This document shows positions 36,236-46,029 of a stretch of DNA of 64,000 nt, piece after piece. Position numbers and translations under genes: made by a program. Positions within the stretch are counted from its first letter, which is position 1. Each line of letters starts with the position of its first letter. This DNA is from RYN-230 sp963782185 (GTDB lineage: Bacteria; Actinomycetota; Actinomycetes; Streptosporangiales; Streptosporangiaceae), in assembly GCA_963782185.1 (NCBI GenBank), contig CAWAJB010000027.1, forward strand, positions 481,358 to 545,357. Direction: 5' to 3'. The notes beneath the pieces were generated by a model. It searched no databases. It saw only the letters and a program-made list of their open reading frames with translations, and was not told where the DNA came from.

Positions 36236-37997
36236 CTACGTGAGGGTGAGCGGGACGGGGGCGCCGAGGAGTTCGAAGACGCGCCGCTGGACGGGGGTCG
36301 GGGTGGTGAGCTTCTCGATTTTCTGGCCGCTGAAGGTGATGGTCTGGCGGGTGAGGGTGGACAGGTGGCCGAGCAGGTCCTGGTAGCTGCTGACTGGCAG
36401 CTTGCCGGGGGTGTGCTTGGCGGCGTCTTTGGCCTTGGCTTGCTGTGACCGCTGGGCGGGGGCGACCGGGTCGGCGGGGGCGGGGATGTGCTGGTCGGTG
36501 AAGGTGAGCCCGGCCAGGGCCTGGCGCAGGTGCCAGGTGAGGTAGCAGGCGAGCATGCAGATCAGCACGTGACCGCGGACCCGGCAGGCGAGGTAGTGGT
36601 GGATGGGCCGCAGGTCCAGGTCGTCGGCCTTGGTGATGCGGAAGTCCCGTTCGACGTACTTGAGGTCCTTGTAGGCGGTGATCACGCCGGCGGCGTCCAG
36701 GATGCCGCCGGTGACGCTGGTGCGGATCACGTAGATCCCGTCGAGGGCGGCCTCGGCGGCGATCTTCTCCAGGTCGCGGCGCCAGGTGAAGCTGCCATCG
36801 GTGACCTCGGTGATGAAGTGCTTGCCGGCCTTCCGCTTGCCGATCACTTTCCCGATCCGGATCCCGATCTTGTCCGGGTCCTTCAGCCGCCGGCGGCGGC
36901 CGTGGCCTCGATCTTCGCCAGCTCGGCCTCGGTCGCGGCGAGCAGGTCCTCGCGTTTGCGGGCACGCTCGGCGGCCAGGACGGGGTTGTGGCAGCAGACC
37001 AGCCGCTCGCCGGGGTAGTCCGGGTGGGTGATCTCGGCGAAGTTCTGGGTATCGAACAGGCTCATCTGCAGCGGGCCGTCATCTGGGCCAGCTTCGAGAT
37101 GGCGGGGGCCTTCAGCGCGGTGATCCAGTCCATGCCGTCCAGCTTGCGCAGGTCCGCGATCCGGGTGCCGGTGATCATCCCCCGGTCACCGGCCATGATC
37201 AGGCGGTCGATGCCGAAGTCCGCGCGGACCCGGGTGATCGCGGTCTTGAACGACTCGGGGTCGCTGGTGTTGCCGGGGAACACCTCGACCGCCACCGGGC
37301 GGCCCTGCCGGTCGGTGAGCAGCCCGTACTCGACCTGCCGGCGGCCGCGCTTGCCGTCGCGGGAGTGCCCGAACGCGGCCAGCTCGCAGCAGCTGCCCTC
37401 CACCCACGAGGACGACAGGTCGAACATCGCGATCCCGCCCCGGCGAAGGTGGCGGGCGGCCAGCTTCTTCTCGATCTCGCCCTGCCGGGCGGTCAGCCAG
37501 TCCATCGCCGCGTAGATCTCATCAGTGCCGGCGTCCACCACCCCCAGGTCGGTCCCCAGCGTGGTGTCCCCAGCGGCCCACCAGCGCGCGGTGGACAGCT
37601 TCGACTCCGGCCGCACCGCCCGGGAGATGATCAGCGCGCAGGCGATGCCGCGTTCCCGGCACGCCGGGCCCAGCAGCGCCCGCAGGCCGAGCTGCGAAGC
37701 CATCACGTGCGCCGCCGCCACGTTCCCGTGCGGCACCGACCGCAGCACCTCGAACGCGTCCCCGGCATCCACCAGGGTGCGGCCCCTCAGCGTCGCCCGC
37801 AGCGCGGCGATCGACTCCTCCGGCAGGCCGGTCAGGTTCGCCAGCGTCTCCTTGCGGGGCCGGCCATGCTCGTCGCGGAACGAGCGGCGCAGCAGGTACG
37901 TCGGGTAGGACCGGCGCTCGCCACCGGCCGTGGTGTAGTGGCGACCAGCCTGGTCCACATGCATCCTGCCGCCACGTGTTCTCACAGCAGGATTCAA
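36236..37997 (-). pseudogene. IS1634-family transposase with two frameshifts
   Basis: IS1634/IS4-supergroup transposase read in three pieces: 37997-37062 (SYPTYLLRRSFRDEHGR ... MFDLSSSWVEGS with catalytic Asp, GDRGMITG), 37065-36883 (MSLFDTQNFAEITHP ... EAELAKIEA) and 36847-36236 (KRKAGKHFITEVTDGSF to KLTTPTPVQRRVFELL). Single-base shifts near 37078 and 36885 separate them; restored, it would be about 580 aa. The outer right side has TTAGTGGTTACACTAA at about 38025-38042, a palindrome-like end typical of the group. Probably inactive unless the shifts are sequencing errors. Confidence 0.82.
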
Positions 37998-38050
37998 CCA
38001 CGCCCATCACCCAGAGTCCACTATTTTAGTGGTTACACTAACAGGCGTGT

Positions 38051-38698
38051 CATGAGGATATCCGCATGTCAGGCAGGCGATCAGCTATCCAAGATCACGT
38101 AAGGGCTAAGCCACCGGCCTGCCGCAGCCAGTGCCTGCCACTCCCCCCGGCCCGACATGCGCCGATAGTGTCCCACCTTGGAAATCCGATCTGGACGGCC
38201 ATCGTTCACATCCCGCCAGAAATTCCCGGGCGAGCCCGGGACCGGTACGGCAGGACTGGTCCGCGCGGTCCTGCCACTGTCCGCTGCCAGGCCCGACTCC
38301 CGCGAGGAGGGAAGCGGCGCGAGGACACCGCGGGCAACTGGCGCGCCGCATTACATGACGAGCCATCCGGCCAGCGATCTGCCAGCCAGCAAGGCTCATG
38401 ACCGTGATCGACCTGTGAGGTACCCCGGAGCTACCGGCCATCGACCTCCCGTAGACCCGCTCCGCCATCAGGCGCAGGCCAGCCTCAACGACCACGTTGG
38501 CGCAGCTGAGTAGCCGAAAAGCGGGTGTTGCGCCCTCGCATGCTTGTTCGCTGGCCTGTACGTCCAGTCAGTGGCGGTGATCGTCAACTCAGTCGTGCAG
38601 TCCGGATCGAGGGCCGCGCTGAACGCCGACTATTTCCTGCTGCCAAGATGAGCTCCGCGGCTCGCCAACTGTGCGCAGACGCTCCAGCCCGGGCGTCC
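38051..38698. other. Non-coding stretch
   Basis: About 650 bp between the IS1634 element and the methyltransferase 3' end. No gene, RNA or repeat recognised. Confidence 0.4.
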
Positions 38699-39541
38699 CT
38701 ACTTCGTGCCGACGATGCACCGGGCCACCCCCGGAATCCTTACCTTGCCGTCTTCTTCGTAGGCGCTGACCCTGGCGATGACGGCTTTCGCGATCCGCTC
38801 CCGCGCCGGTCCGTCAACCTGCTGAAGCGCCGCAACTGCGAGCGAGACGTGCTCGCTGATCATCTCCCAATACTGCTCCGGCGATCGCGTCACGAGTTCG
38901 ACGCCGACATCCCACTCGGCAACGTCGCGCAGCCCCGCGGCCTCGTACAGGGCACTGACATATCCCGGGGCAGCGCACCGGAACATATTCGGCCCGTCCG
39001 GGTCGGGTGGCGCCAGCACCGCCTCCGCCGCGATTGCCTGCATGGCGATCGCCGTCCACGGGTTTTCCCCGGGCTTGACCCATACCGACGAGCAGAGACG
39101 TCCGCCCGGCTTGAGCACCCGCGCGAACTCGGCGGTCGCTTTGGCGACGTCGGGAAAGAACATGTACCCGAACCGTACCGAGATACTGTCGAATGCCGCG
39201 TCACCGAATGGCAGGTCGTCAGCGCCGCACACCCTGGTCTCAAAATTTGTGATCCCTTGCGCGTTCGCTCGCCGCGCCGCGATGTCGAGCATCTCAGCCG
39301 CAAGGTCGGTCAGAACGACGTGTCCCCTCAGCGCGAGCTTGGCGACGGTCAGCCCTGGCTCGCCAGTGCCCGCGGCAATGTCGAGATGCTGCTGATCATC
39401 GGCTATGCCGAGACGCTCGATTATCGCTGTGCCGACCGGGCCCAGCTGATCCATAATGACCGGGTCCCACTTCTCCCAGCCCGCCGAAAGCCCGGCCCAC
39501 GCCGCTCGCTGAACGTCTCGGATCTCATCGCCGCTCGACAT
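38699..39541 (-). CDS. Class I SAM-dependent methyltransferase (UbiE/COQ5-like)
   Basis: 280-aa methyltransferase. Motif I HLDIAAGTGEPGL (about residues 52-64), acidic end of strand 2 in VVLTDLAAEML, motif II DDLPFGDAAFDSISVRFG, motif III RVLKPGGRLC. Likely a small-molecule C- or O-methyltransferase. ATG 39541 (SSGDEIRDVQ) has GGGAGGG about 4-5 bases upstream, better than the ATG at 39604. It lies on the same strand as the Moco operon but 98 bp beyond DUF6510. Confidence 0.87.
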   Translation of the reverse strand: MSSGDEIRDVQRAAWAGLSAGWEKWDPVIMDQLGPVGTAIIERLGIADDQQHLDIAAGTGEPGLTVAKLALRGHVVLTDLAAEMLDIAARRANAQGITNFETRVCGADDLPFGDAAFDSISVRFGYMFFPDVAKATAEFARVLKPGGRLCSSVWVKPGENPWTAIAMQAIAAEAVLAPPDPDGPNMFRCAAPGYVSALYEAAGLRDVAEWDVGVELVTRSPEQYWEMISEHVSLAVAALQQVDGPARERIAKAVIARVSAYEEDGKVRIPGVARCIVGTK

Positions 39542-39638
39542 CGGCCCTCCCGCTATCGGGGGCATCCACCGAACACGAAAGCACTTCTTGGGGAGAGTAC
39601 ACAATATCCGCTCTGCGGGAGAGAAGCCCAGCCAGCGG

Positions 39639-39905
39639 CTACTCGGGTGTCGGCAATTCGATGTACTCCAGGCCGCGCGTGTCGAGCCAGGCGCGGCCGG
39701 GGGCGCGGGTCAGGCGCAGGAGTGCTTCTCCGCAGGCGGGGCAGCGCAGGACCAGTCCTGGGGAGTGGCTGAAGATGCGGCCTTCGGCGAGCGGGCCGGT
39801 GTTGCCGCATCTGGCGCAGCGGCCGGTGGCCGCGGTCATATCGACGCTGAACACGTCGCGAAGGGGGCCGCCGATGCTGTTGCCGTCGGTCCATGTCTCG
39901 GTCAT
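39639..39905 (-). CDS. DUF6510 zinc-ribbon-like protein
   Basis: 88-aa protein with two CxxC pairs (CARCGNTG and CPACGEALL), a probable zinc ribbon. DUF6510 proteins are found next to sulfite-oxidase-like and ferredoxin-reductase-like genes in actinobacteria, exactly as here: it overlaps the reductase stop by four bases and ends the three-gene operon. A role in maturation or electron transfer is possible but unproven. Confidence 0.82.
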   Translation of the reverse strand: MTETWTDGNSIGGPLRDVFSVDMTAATGRCARCGNTGPLAEGRIFSHSPGLVLRCPACGEALLRLTRAPGRAWLDTRGLEYIELPTPE

Positions 39906-40660
39906 GGTGTGCCTCCGCTGGGTCCGAACCGCTCGGTCCTGATCCGCCGGTCCGCGATGTCCTGATCGACGAGCAGGCGGGCGGCGTTTTCCACGAAACT
40001 GGTCGGCCCGCAGATGAAGTACTGCTGGCCGGCCGCCGGGGGTCCCGCGAGGTCCCGGAGCTGGCTGGCGTTCAGGCGCCCGACGGGGCCCGCCCAGCCT
40101 TCCGGCGCTCCGCGGGTGTAGACGATGTCAATGTCCAGCCCGGTGCCCGGGGCCGCAAGGCCCTGCAGGTCGGCGGCGAACAGCACGGTGGCGGGGCTGC
40201 GGGTGGAGTAGATCAGCCGCATCGGCGCCACGGCGCCGGTGGCCGCCCGGGTGCGGGCCATGGCCATCAGCGGCACGACACCCGAACCACCGCCGATCAG
40301 CAGCACCGGCTGCGGGTCTGCTGAATGCCAGGCGAAATAGCCGCCGATCGGGCCGCGCAGCTCCAGCGGGTCGCCGGGGGAAAGTACCTCGGTCAGGTAC
40401 GGGGAGACCTCGCCGTCGTCGAGCCGCTGGACGGTCAGCTCGAGCCGGGTCTCGCCGGGGGCCGAGGCGATGGAGTAGCTGCGCTCGGTGGAGTAGCCGT
40501 CCTCGGCGGTGAGCCGGACGTCCACGTGCTGGCCGGGCAGATGCCCGGCCCAGCCGGGGACGTCCAGGACCAGGGTCGGGGCGGTGGCGGTTTCCTCGCG
40601 GGTGGCGGCCAGCTGGCCGATCAGCCAGGTCAGTCGCCCCAGTACCGCTGCTCGCGCCAT
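39902..40660 (-). CDS. FAD/NAD-binding oxidoreductase (ferredoxin-reductase-like)
   Basis: 252-aa FNR-family flavoprotein. FAD-binding RSYSIASAP (about residues 61-69), pyridine-nucleotide site LLIGGGSGVVPL (about 118-129) and C-terminal YFICGPTSFVENA. No 2Fe-2S ferredoxin domain is attached. It starts at ATG 40660 inside the end of the sulfite-oxidase-like gene (31-bp overlap), so it is translated together with it, and it probably passes electrons between NAD(P)H and the molybdoenzyme. Confidence 0.88.
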   Translation of the reverse strand: MARAAVLGRLTWLIGQLAATREETATAPTLVLDVPGWAGHLPGQHVDVRLTAEDGYSTERSYSIASAPGETRLELTVQRLDDGEVSPYLTEVLSPGDPLELRGPIGGYFAWHSADPQPVLLIGGGSGVVPLMAMARTRAATGAVAPMRLIYSTRSPATVLFAADLQGLAAPGTGLDIDIVYTRGAPEGWAGPVGRLNASQLRDLAGPPAAGQQYFICGPTSFVENAARLLVDQDIADRRIRTERFGPSGGTP

Positions 40661-41226
40661 GGGTCTCCGTAGTTGTTGTAGCCGAGTGTTTCCCAGAAGC
40701 CGGGCTCGTCGTGGTCGAGAAGCTCGATGCCGCGGACCCACTTCGCGGACTTCCACAGGTACAGGTGCGGCACCAGGAGCCGGGCCGGGCCGCCATGTTC
40801 GGGTTCCAGGTCGGCGCCGTCGTAGCGGAACGCGATCCAGGCCTTGCCGTCGAGCAGGTCCTCCAGCGGCAGGTTGGTGGTGTAGTCGCCGACGGCGCGG
40901 GCCAGCGCGTACTCGGCGCTGGTCGTGACATCGGCCATCAGGGTGTCGAGCGACACGCCGTGCCAGTGGGTCTCCAGCTTCGACCATTTGGTGACGCAGT
41001 GCAGGTCGACGGTGATGTCCTCGGCCGGGAGGGCCTGGAACGCGGCCCAGTCCCAGGTATGTACCTGCCCGGTCTCGGTGGTGATCTTGAAGTCCCAGCC
41101 GCGCAGCCCGTCACGCGGCGTCGGCCCGGCCGACAGGACGGGAAAGTCATGAACCAGGTACTGGCCCGGCGGCAGCTTCTCCTTGGTCCGGCGGTGCCCG
41201 GAAAAGCCGGGCGAGACGATGCCCAT
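40630..41226 (-). CDS. Sulfite-oxidase-like molybdopterin oxidoreductase
   Basis: 198-aa protein with the sulfite-oxidase/YedY molybdopterin fold. The Mo-ligating cysteine is in DLHCVTKWS (about residue 80), followed by WHGVSLDTLM and the LLVPHLYLWKSAKWVRGIEL segment. No signal peptide, so it acts in the cytoplasm, unlike periplasmic MsrP. It is the first gene of the operon with the reductase and DUF6510. The substrate is unknown. moaA and moaD-like genes 2-3 kb away fit its need for Moco. Confidence 0.9.
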   Translation of the reverse strand: MGIVSPGFSGHRRTKEKLPPGQYLVHDFPVLSAGPTPRDGLRGWDFKITTETGQVHTWDWAAFQALPAEDITVDLHCVTKWSKLETHWHGVSLDTLMADVTTSAEYALARAVGDYTTNLPLEDLLDGKAWIAFRYDGADLEPEHGGPARLLVPHLYLWKSAKWVRGIELLDHDEPGFWETLGYNNYGDPWREQRYWGD

Positions 41227-41379
41227 CGCGTCCGCTCCTCAGTCTGGCCTTCAGATGCGGGCTCCCCCAAGAAGAGCCGTTCCCATAATGCCCGCTCCCC
41301 GCGCCGGGTGCCGAGGCCGCCGGCCTGCCTTCATCCGCGCGCCACGCTAGGCGCCTGATGATTACACCATTACACTTCG

Positions 41380-41848
41380 ATGATGAGTGAGCCGCCGACG
41401 CTGTACGACTGGGTTAAGGGCCGTCCGGCCATGACGCGGCTGATCGACTGCTTCTACGACCGTGTGGAGCGGGACGACCTGCTGAGCCCGTTCTTTCCGG
41501 GCGGGGTCAGCGCGGAACACCGGGAGCACGTGACGACCTGGTGGTGCGAGGTGTTCGGCGGCCCAGCCGGCTGACACGGAGCGGCTCGGCGGGTACCCGG
41601 CCATGCTCGCCCACCACCACGACCTCGCAATCACGGCTGAGCAGCGGTTCCGGTTCGCGTCGCTGATGAGCCTGGCGGCCGACGACGCGAGGCTGCCCGA
41701 TGATCCGGAGTTCCGCGCGGCGCTGGTCGGCTACCTGGAGTGGGGCACCCGGCTGGCCATGCACAACTCCCAGCCCGGCGCCGAAGTCGCGCCGCAGGCC
41801 CCCGTCCCGCACTGGGGCTGGGGCGTGGCCCCGCCCTACCAGCCGTAG
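41380..41848 (+). pseudogene. Group II truncated haemoglobin, one-base frameshift
   Basis: 2/2 globin. Frame 1 gives SEPPTLYDWVKGRPAMTRLI ... WWCEVFGGPAG and stops at 41572-41574; frame 2 continues with DTERLGGYPAMLAHHHDL (proximal histidine region) and ends PHWGWGVAPPYQP. Removing one base near 41570 would give a normal protein of about 155 aa. It diverges from the sulfite-oxidase-like operon with a 153-bp spacer. Either a recent lesion or a sequencing error. Confidence 0.82.
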
Positions 41849-42016
41849 GGCGATTTCCCTGCGCTTGCCGCGATGAGTATGCGGTGCGTCCGGCGTCAGA
41901 ACATCAGCGGGCTGTGACATCTTCTGCTTACCGGCTATGGCTAGGTCAGGCGGGTGGTCTCATGGCCAGCCGGAGTCCAGGCGCGGCCGCGGCTGGCGGT
42001 GCAGACGGGAGCAGTG

Positions 42017-43132
42017 ATGACGGGCGTACGGGTACTGGCGGGCACGCGCAAAGGCGCCTTTGTCCTGACCTCGGACGGCCGGCGGGACCGGTGGGAGGTC
42101 AGCGGCCCGCACTTCGCGGGCTGGGAGATCTACCACGTCAAGGGGTCCCCGGCCGACCCGGACCGGCTGTATGCCTCGCAGTGCAGCGGCTGGTCCGGGC
42201 AGGTGATCCAGCGGTCCGACGACGGCGGCCAGACGTGGGCGCCGGCCGGCAACCAGTTCGCCTACGACGGGATCCCGGGGACGCACCAGTGGTACGACGG
42301 GACGCCGCACCCCTGGGAGTTCGAGCGGGTGTGGCACCTGGAGCCGTCGCTGGATGACCCGGACACGGTCTGGGCCGGGGTGGAGGACGCCGGGCTGTTC
42401 CGCTCCCGCGACGGCGGGCAGAGCTGGCAGGAGATGCCCGCGCTGCGCGGCCACAAGTCGGGGCCGGCGTGGCAGCCGGGCGCGGGCGGCATGTGCCTGC
42501 ACACCATCCTGCTCGACCCGACCACACCGGGCCGGATGTTCACCGCGATCTCGGCGGCGGGCGCGTTCCGGTCCGACGACGATGGCCAGAGCTGGCGGCC
42601 GATCAACCAGGGCCTGCAGTCCGAGGGCATCCCCGACCCGGGCGCGGAGGTCGGGCACTGCGTGCACCGGCTCGCGATGCACCCCTCCCGGCCGGGCGTG
42701 CTGTTCATGCAGAAGCACTGGGACGTCATGCGCTCCGACAACGCCGGGGAGTCGTGGCGGGAGGTCTCCGGGAACCTGCCGACCGACTTCGGGTTCCCGA
42801 TCGACGTGCACGCCCACGAGCCCGACACCATCTACGTCGTCCCGATCACCAGCGACGCGCAGCACTTCCCGCCCGAGGGGAAGCTGCGCGTCTACCGCAG
42901 CCGGACCGGCGGCGGCGACTGGGAACCGCTCACAAACGGCCTGCCGCAGGAGCACTGCTACGTCAACGTGCTCCGCGACGCGATGGCCGTCGACTCGATG
43001 GACTCCTGCGGCGTGTACTTTGGCACCACTGGCGGCCAGGTCTACGCCTCCCCGGACTCCGGGGACAGCTGGGCACCGATCGTCCGGGACCTCCCGGCGG
43101 TCCTGTCGGTCGAGGTCCAGACGCTGCCATGA
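42017..43132 (+). CDS. BNR/YVTN beta-propeller protein (exo-sialidase-like)
   Basis: 371-aa beta-propeller with repeated BNR/Asp-box motifs (SDDGGQTW, SRDGGQSW, SDDDGQSW, SDNAGESW, SPDSGDSW). No signal peptide and no full sialidase catalytic set, so glycosidase activity is not implied; such proteins are often annotated as WD40/YVTN/BNR-like. ATG 42017 is preceded by GGGAG. It overlaps the MoaD-like gene (ATGA), a conserved-looking coupling that ties the propeller to a ubiquitin-like sulfur carrier. Confidence 0.85.
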   Translation: MTGVRVLAGTRKGAFVLTSDGRRDRWEVSGPHFAGWEIYHVKGSPADPDRLYASQCSGWSGQVIQRSDDGGQTWAPAGNQFAYDGIPGTHQWYDGTPHPWEFERVWHLEPSLDDPDTVWAGVEDAGLFRSRDGGQSWQEMPALRGHKSGPAWQPGAGGMCLHTILLDPTTPGRMFTAISAAGAFRSDDDGQSWRPINQGLQSEGIPDPGAEVGHCVHRLAMHPSRPGVLFMQKHWDVMRSDNAGESWREVSGNLPTDFGFPIDVHAHEPDTIYVVPITSDAQHFPPEGKLRVYRSRTGGGDWEPLTNGLPQEHCYVNVLRDAMAVDSMDSCGVYFGTTGGQVYASPDSGDSWAPIVRDLPAVLSVEVQTLP

Positions 43133-43425
43133 TCCGCGTCGTCCTGCCCTCCCACCTGCGCGCCCTGGCCCGGATCGACGGCGAGGTGAGCCTGGACGTC
43201 GCGGGCCCGGTCACGCAGCGGACGGTCCTGGACGCGCTGGAAGCCCGCCACCCGGTGCTGCGCGGCACCATCCGCGGCCACGACAGCGGGCCGCGGCGCG
43301 CGTTCATCCGGTTCTTCGCCTGCGAGCAGGACCTGTCCCACGACTCGCCCGACACCCCGCTCCCCCCGGCCGTCGCTGCCGGCACCGAGCCCTACCTCAT
43401 CGTCGGCGCCATGGCCGGCGGCTGA
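43129..43425 (+). CDS. MoaD/ThiS-family ubiquitin-like protein
   Basis: 98-aa beta-grasp protein ending in the diagnostic Gly-Gly (AMAGG), which in MoaD/ThiS is adenylated and thiocarboxylated to carry sulfur. N-terminal RVVLPSHLRALARIDGEV is typical. Its start lies within the stop of the BNR gene. Together with moaA just downstream this suggests a role in molybdopterin synthesis, though the BNR pairing may indicate a dedicated sulfur-transfer function. Confidence 0.85.
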   Translation: MIRVVLPSHLRALARIDGEVSLDVAGPVTQRTVLDALEARHPVLRGTIRGHDSGPRRAFIRFFACEQDLSHDSPDTPLPPAVAAGTEPYLIVGAMAGG

Positions 43426-43479
43426 CACCCGGCCACGCACGAACTGTGGAAGATCGCGGGCAGGCGAACCGGGACTGAG

Positions 43480-44475
43480 GTGGCTGTCGTGCTAGCGGAC
43501 TCGTTCGGGCGGGTCGCCACGGACCTGCGGGTATCGGTCACTGACCGGTGCAACCTGCGGTGCTCCTACTGCATGCCCGCCGAAGGGCTGGACTGGCTGC
43601 CCGGCCCCGCGCTGCTCACCGACGGCGAGGTATCCCGGCTGATCGCGGTCGCCGTACGGCGGCTCGGCGTCACTGAGATCCGGTTCACCGGCGGTGAGCC
43701 GCTGCTGCGCCGCGGCCTCACCGGCTTCGTCGCCGCCGCGGCGGCACTGGACCCGCGGCCTGAGATCTCGCTCACCACCAACGGCATCGGGCTCGCCCGG
43801 CTCGCCGGGCCGCTGGCCGCCGCCGGGCTGGACCGGCTGAACGTCTCCCTGGACACCCTGTCCCGGCAGACCTTCAAAGAGCTGGCCCGCCGCGACCGGC
43901 TGCCCGACGTCCTGGCCGGCCTGGCCGCCGCATCCGTCGCCGGCCTGGCCCCGGTGAAGGTGAACGCGGTGCTGATGCGCGGCGTCAACGACCACGAGGC
44001 GCCCGCCCTGCTCCGGTTCTGCCTGGACCCCGGCTACCAGCTCCGCTTCATCGACCAGATGCCCCTGGACGCCCAGCACGGCTGGCGGCGCACCGACATG
44101 GTCACCGCCGGCGAGATCCTCGCCCGCCTCGACGGGTTCTCCCTGACCCCCGACGACCCAGGCAGCCGCGGATCAGCTCCCGCCGAGATATTCCTGGTCG
44201 GCGGCGGCCCCGGCCGCGTCGGCGTGATCGGCTCGGTCACCCGGCCATTCTGCGGAACGTGCGACCGGGTCCGGCTGACCGCCGACGGGCAGATCCGCAA
44301 CTGCCTGTTCGCCACCACCGAGACCGACCTGCGCACCCTGCTCCGCGCCGGCGCCGGCGACGGCCAGCTCGCCGCCGCCTGGCGCGGCGCCGTCGCCGTC
44401 AAGCTCCCCGGCCACGGCATCAACGACCCCGGGTTCCTGCAGCCCGTCCGGCCCATGTCCGCGATCGGCGGCTGA
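43480..44475 (+). CDS. moaA: GTP 3',8-cyclase MoaA
   Basis: 331-aa radical SAM enzyme catalysing the first step of molybdenum-cofactor synthesis (GTP to 3',8-cyclo-7,8-dihydro-GTP). N-terminal cluster CNLRCSYC (about residues 24-31), FTGGEPLLR, and a second 4Fe-4S site formed by CGTC and C in QIRNC (about 256-274). The C-terminus ends in Gly-Gly, as needed for MoaC hand-off. GTG 43480 (GTG 43489 also possible). It starts 54 bp after the MoaD-like gene and is probably in the same operon. Confidence 0.95.
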   Translation: MAVVLADSFGRVATDLRVSVTDRCNLRCSYCMPAEGLDWLPGPALLTDGEVSRLIAVAVRRLGVTEIRFTGGEPLLRRGLTGFVAAAAALDPRPEISLTTNGIGLARLAGPLAAAGLDRLNVSLDTLSRQTFKELARRDRLPDVLAGLAAASVAGLAPVKVNAVLMRGVNDHEAPALLRFCLDPGYQLRFIDQMPLDAQHGWRRTDMVTAGEILARLDGFSLTPDDPGSRGSAPAEIFLVGGGPGRVGVIGSVTRPFCGTCDRVRLTADGQIRNCLFATTETDLRTLLRAGAGDGQLAAAWRGAVAVKLPGHGINDPGFLQPVRPMSAIGG

Positions 44476-44496
44476 CCACCCGCAGTCAGCGGCGGG

Positions 44497-45031
44497 CTAC
44501 GCCTCCAGGGCATCCAGGAACCGCAGCGTCGCCCATATCGACTCGCGCCGCCACAGCATCACGGTGCGCGCAGGACCCTCCGCGGACCGCAACCGCTCCT
44601 CCAGGCCTCCGGCGATCGGGGCGAGCTGGGTCCCGTTGGGCCTGTACCAGGTCACTGGCATCGGCTCCGGCCCGGTCCAGCAGCGCCAGCTTCGCCAGCA
44701 GCTCCGACCGGACATCCCGGCCATGGCGGGCCGGCCTGCGCAGCCACGCGCCCGCCAGTTCCCGGCCCGCCGGGGTGACCTCGCACAGCTGGCGGACCGG
44801 CCCGGTGCTGGAACGCTCCCACCCGACCTCGCGGAGCAGGCCCAGCCGAGCCAGCCGTCCCAAAGACCTGTAGACCTGCTGCCGGGCGACATACCAGACA
44901 GCACCGAGCGCGGACCCGCGGCCGAGCTGAGAAGCGATGGCAAAGCCGTGATGCGCGGGTTTCTCAGCGGCCACGCACAGCACTACCCACTCCGTCAGTG
45001 ACAGCCGCGGCTCCGCAGGATCACGCATCAC
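44497..45031 (-). pseudogene. PadR-like transcriptional regulator, frameshifted
   Basis: Winged-helix PadR-type regulator: LSLTEWVVLCVAAEKPAHHG, then VYRSLGRLARLGLL and a C-terminal helix bundle. The frame breaks near 44650; the other frame supplies GTQLAPIAGGLEERLRSAEG and RESIWATLRFLDALEA to a stop at 44497. One base corrects it. It converges on moaA (22 bp apart) and might regulate it or a neighbouring gene. Lesion versus sequencing error undecided. Confidence 0.75.
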
Positions 45032-45110
45032 CTAAGGCTACGACTGCAGCACGACCATCCCCAGGGGCTCGGCCTTGCCACGCCCCCGGGTCAGCCGACC
45101 TCGCCCGGGC

Positions 45111-45226
45111 TCAGCTGCTCTTGGGAACTTCGACCGAGACACTGGTGGCTTTGACGGCGGCGATCGCTAGCATTCCTGGTTCCAGGCCGAGTTCGTCGGC
45201 GGCCTCGCGGCTGAGCAGTCGAGCGT
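45111..45226 (-). pseudogene. TOBE/molybdate-binding domain C-terminal fragment
   Basis: LLSREAADELGLEPGMLAIA followed by AVKATSVSVEVPKSS matches the C-terminal half of TOBE (molbindin-like) domains that bind molybdate. It begins abruptly where the SDR homology ends (about 45227), so the two truncated genes were joined by a deletion. A molybdate-binding protein fits the Moco neighbourhood. Confidence 0.6.
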
Positions 45227-45691
45227 GGACCCGGTCAGGACGATCGCGCCGCCCCGGCCCTGCTCGATCATGAGGGGGGCAGCGGCCTGGACGGTGTTCC
45301 AGACGCCGAACAAGTTGACCTCGATCTGGTCGCGGAACGCCTGCGCCTCACTGGCATCCCCGGACATCATCCCTATCCCCGCGTTGGCCACCACGATGTC
45401 CACCGACCCGAGGCGCTCTACACCGCTGGCCACAGCGGCCCGCAGGGCGGCAGCGTCGCGGACATCGGCCTCGGCCGCAACGATGCGCCGGCCGAGCGCC
45501 TCGACTTCAGCTATGGTCCGGGTGAGGTCAGCCGGCGTCGCAAGCGGGTAGGCAACCGAGTCGATCTGCCGACAGATATCGACGGCGATCACGTCGGCGC
45601 CGTCCCGGGCCAGGCGTACCGCGTGGCTGCGCCCCTGCCCCCTGGCCGTACCCGTGATAAACGCGACCTTACCGTCGAGCCGTCCCGCCAT
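45227..45691 (-). pseudogene. Mycofactocin-type SDR dehydrogenase, C-terminally truncated
   Basis: Short-chain dehydrogenase of the mycofactocin-coupled type: NAD site TGTARGQGRSHAV (about residues 14-26), VIAVDICRQIDSVAYPLATP and NAGIG. After IVLTGST (the serine of the catalytic set) the homology stops; the YxxxK motif and the whole C-terminal third are missing. The open frame runs 18 more codons in foreign sequence to a stop at 45167. Not expected to be active. Confidence 0.8.
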
Positions 45692-46029
45692 AACAATCGT
45701 GCCTTCCTGGACGCCGCAGTCAGCTGCCCGCAGATCTCCGATTGGCTACTGCGGGGCTGTACCGGGCCACCGGCCGCAGCCTGCAACTGTACGACTGCCG
45801 CGAGGTCCGGAACTCATCGCGACGTCCCGTCGCCATATTCGTCAACGGTTTCAAGGGGTCCTCCTGCAGCCCGGAACGGCATGAGCCAACACGCGCTCAT
45901 GCATGCCGCCGATCGGGCAGGTCGTGGTGGCCTGGGTGCCGGGGCCGGGGCCAAATCGATTGTGGGCGCTGGCTCTCGGCGCCACTCTTACGGCGTGGAC
46001 GTCCGCCAGGCAGGTGCTGAGGATGCGAT
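45692..46029. other. Non-coding stretch
   Basis: About 340 bp between the SDR remnant and the acetyltransferase fragment. Nothing recognised. Confidence 0.35.

Noticed and set aside
42017..43132. True sialidase assignment for the BNR protein
   Set aside because: Asp-boxes are present but no signal peptide, FRIP motif or catalytic Tyr/Glu pair could be identified.
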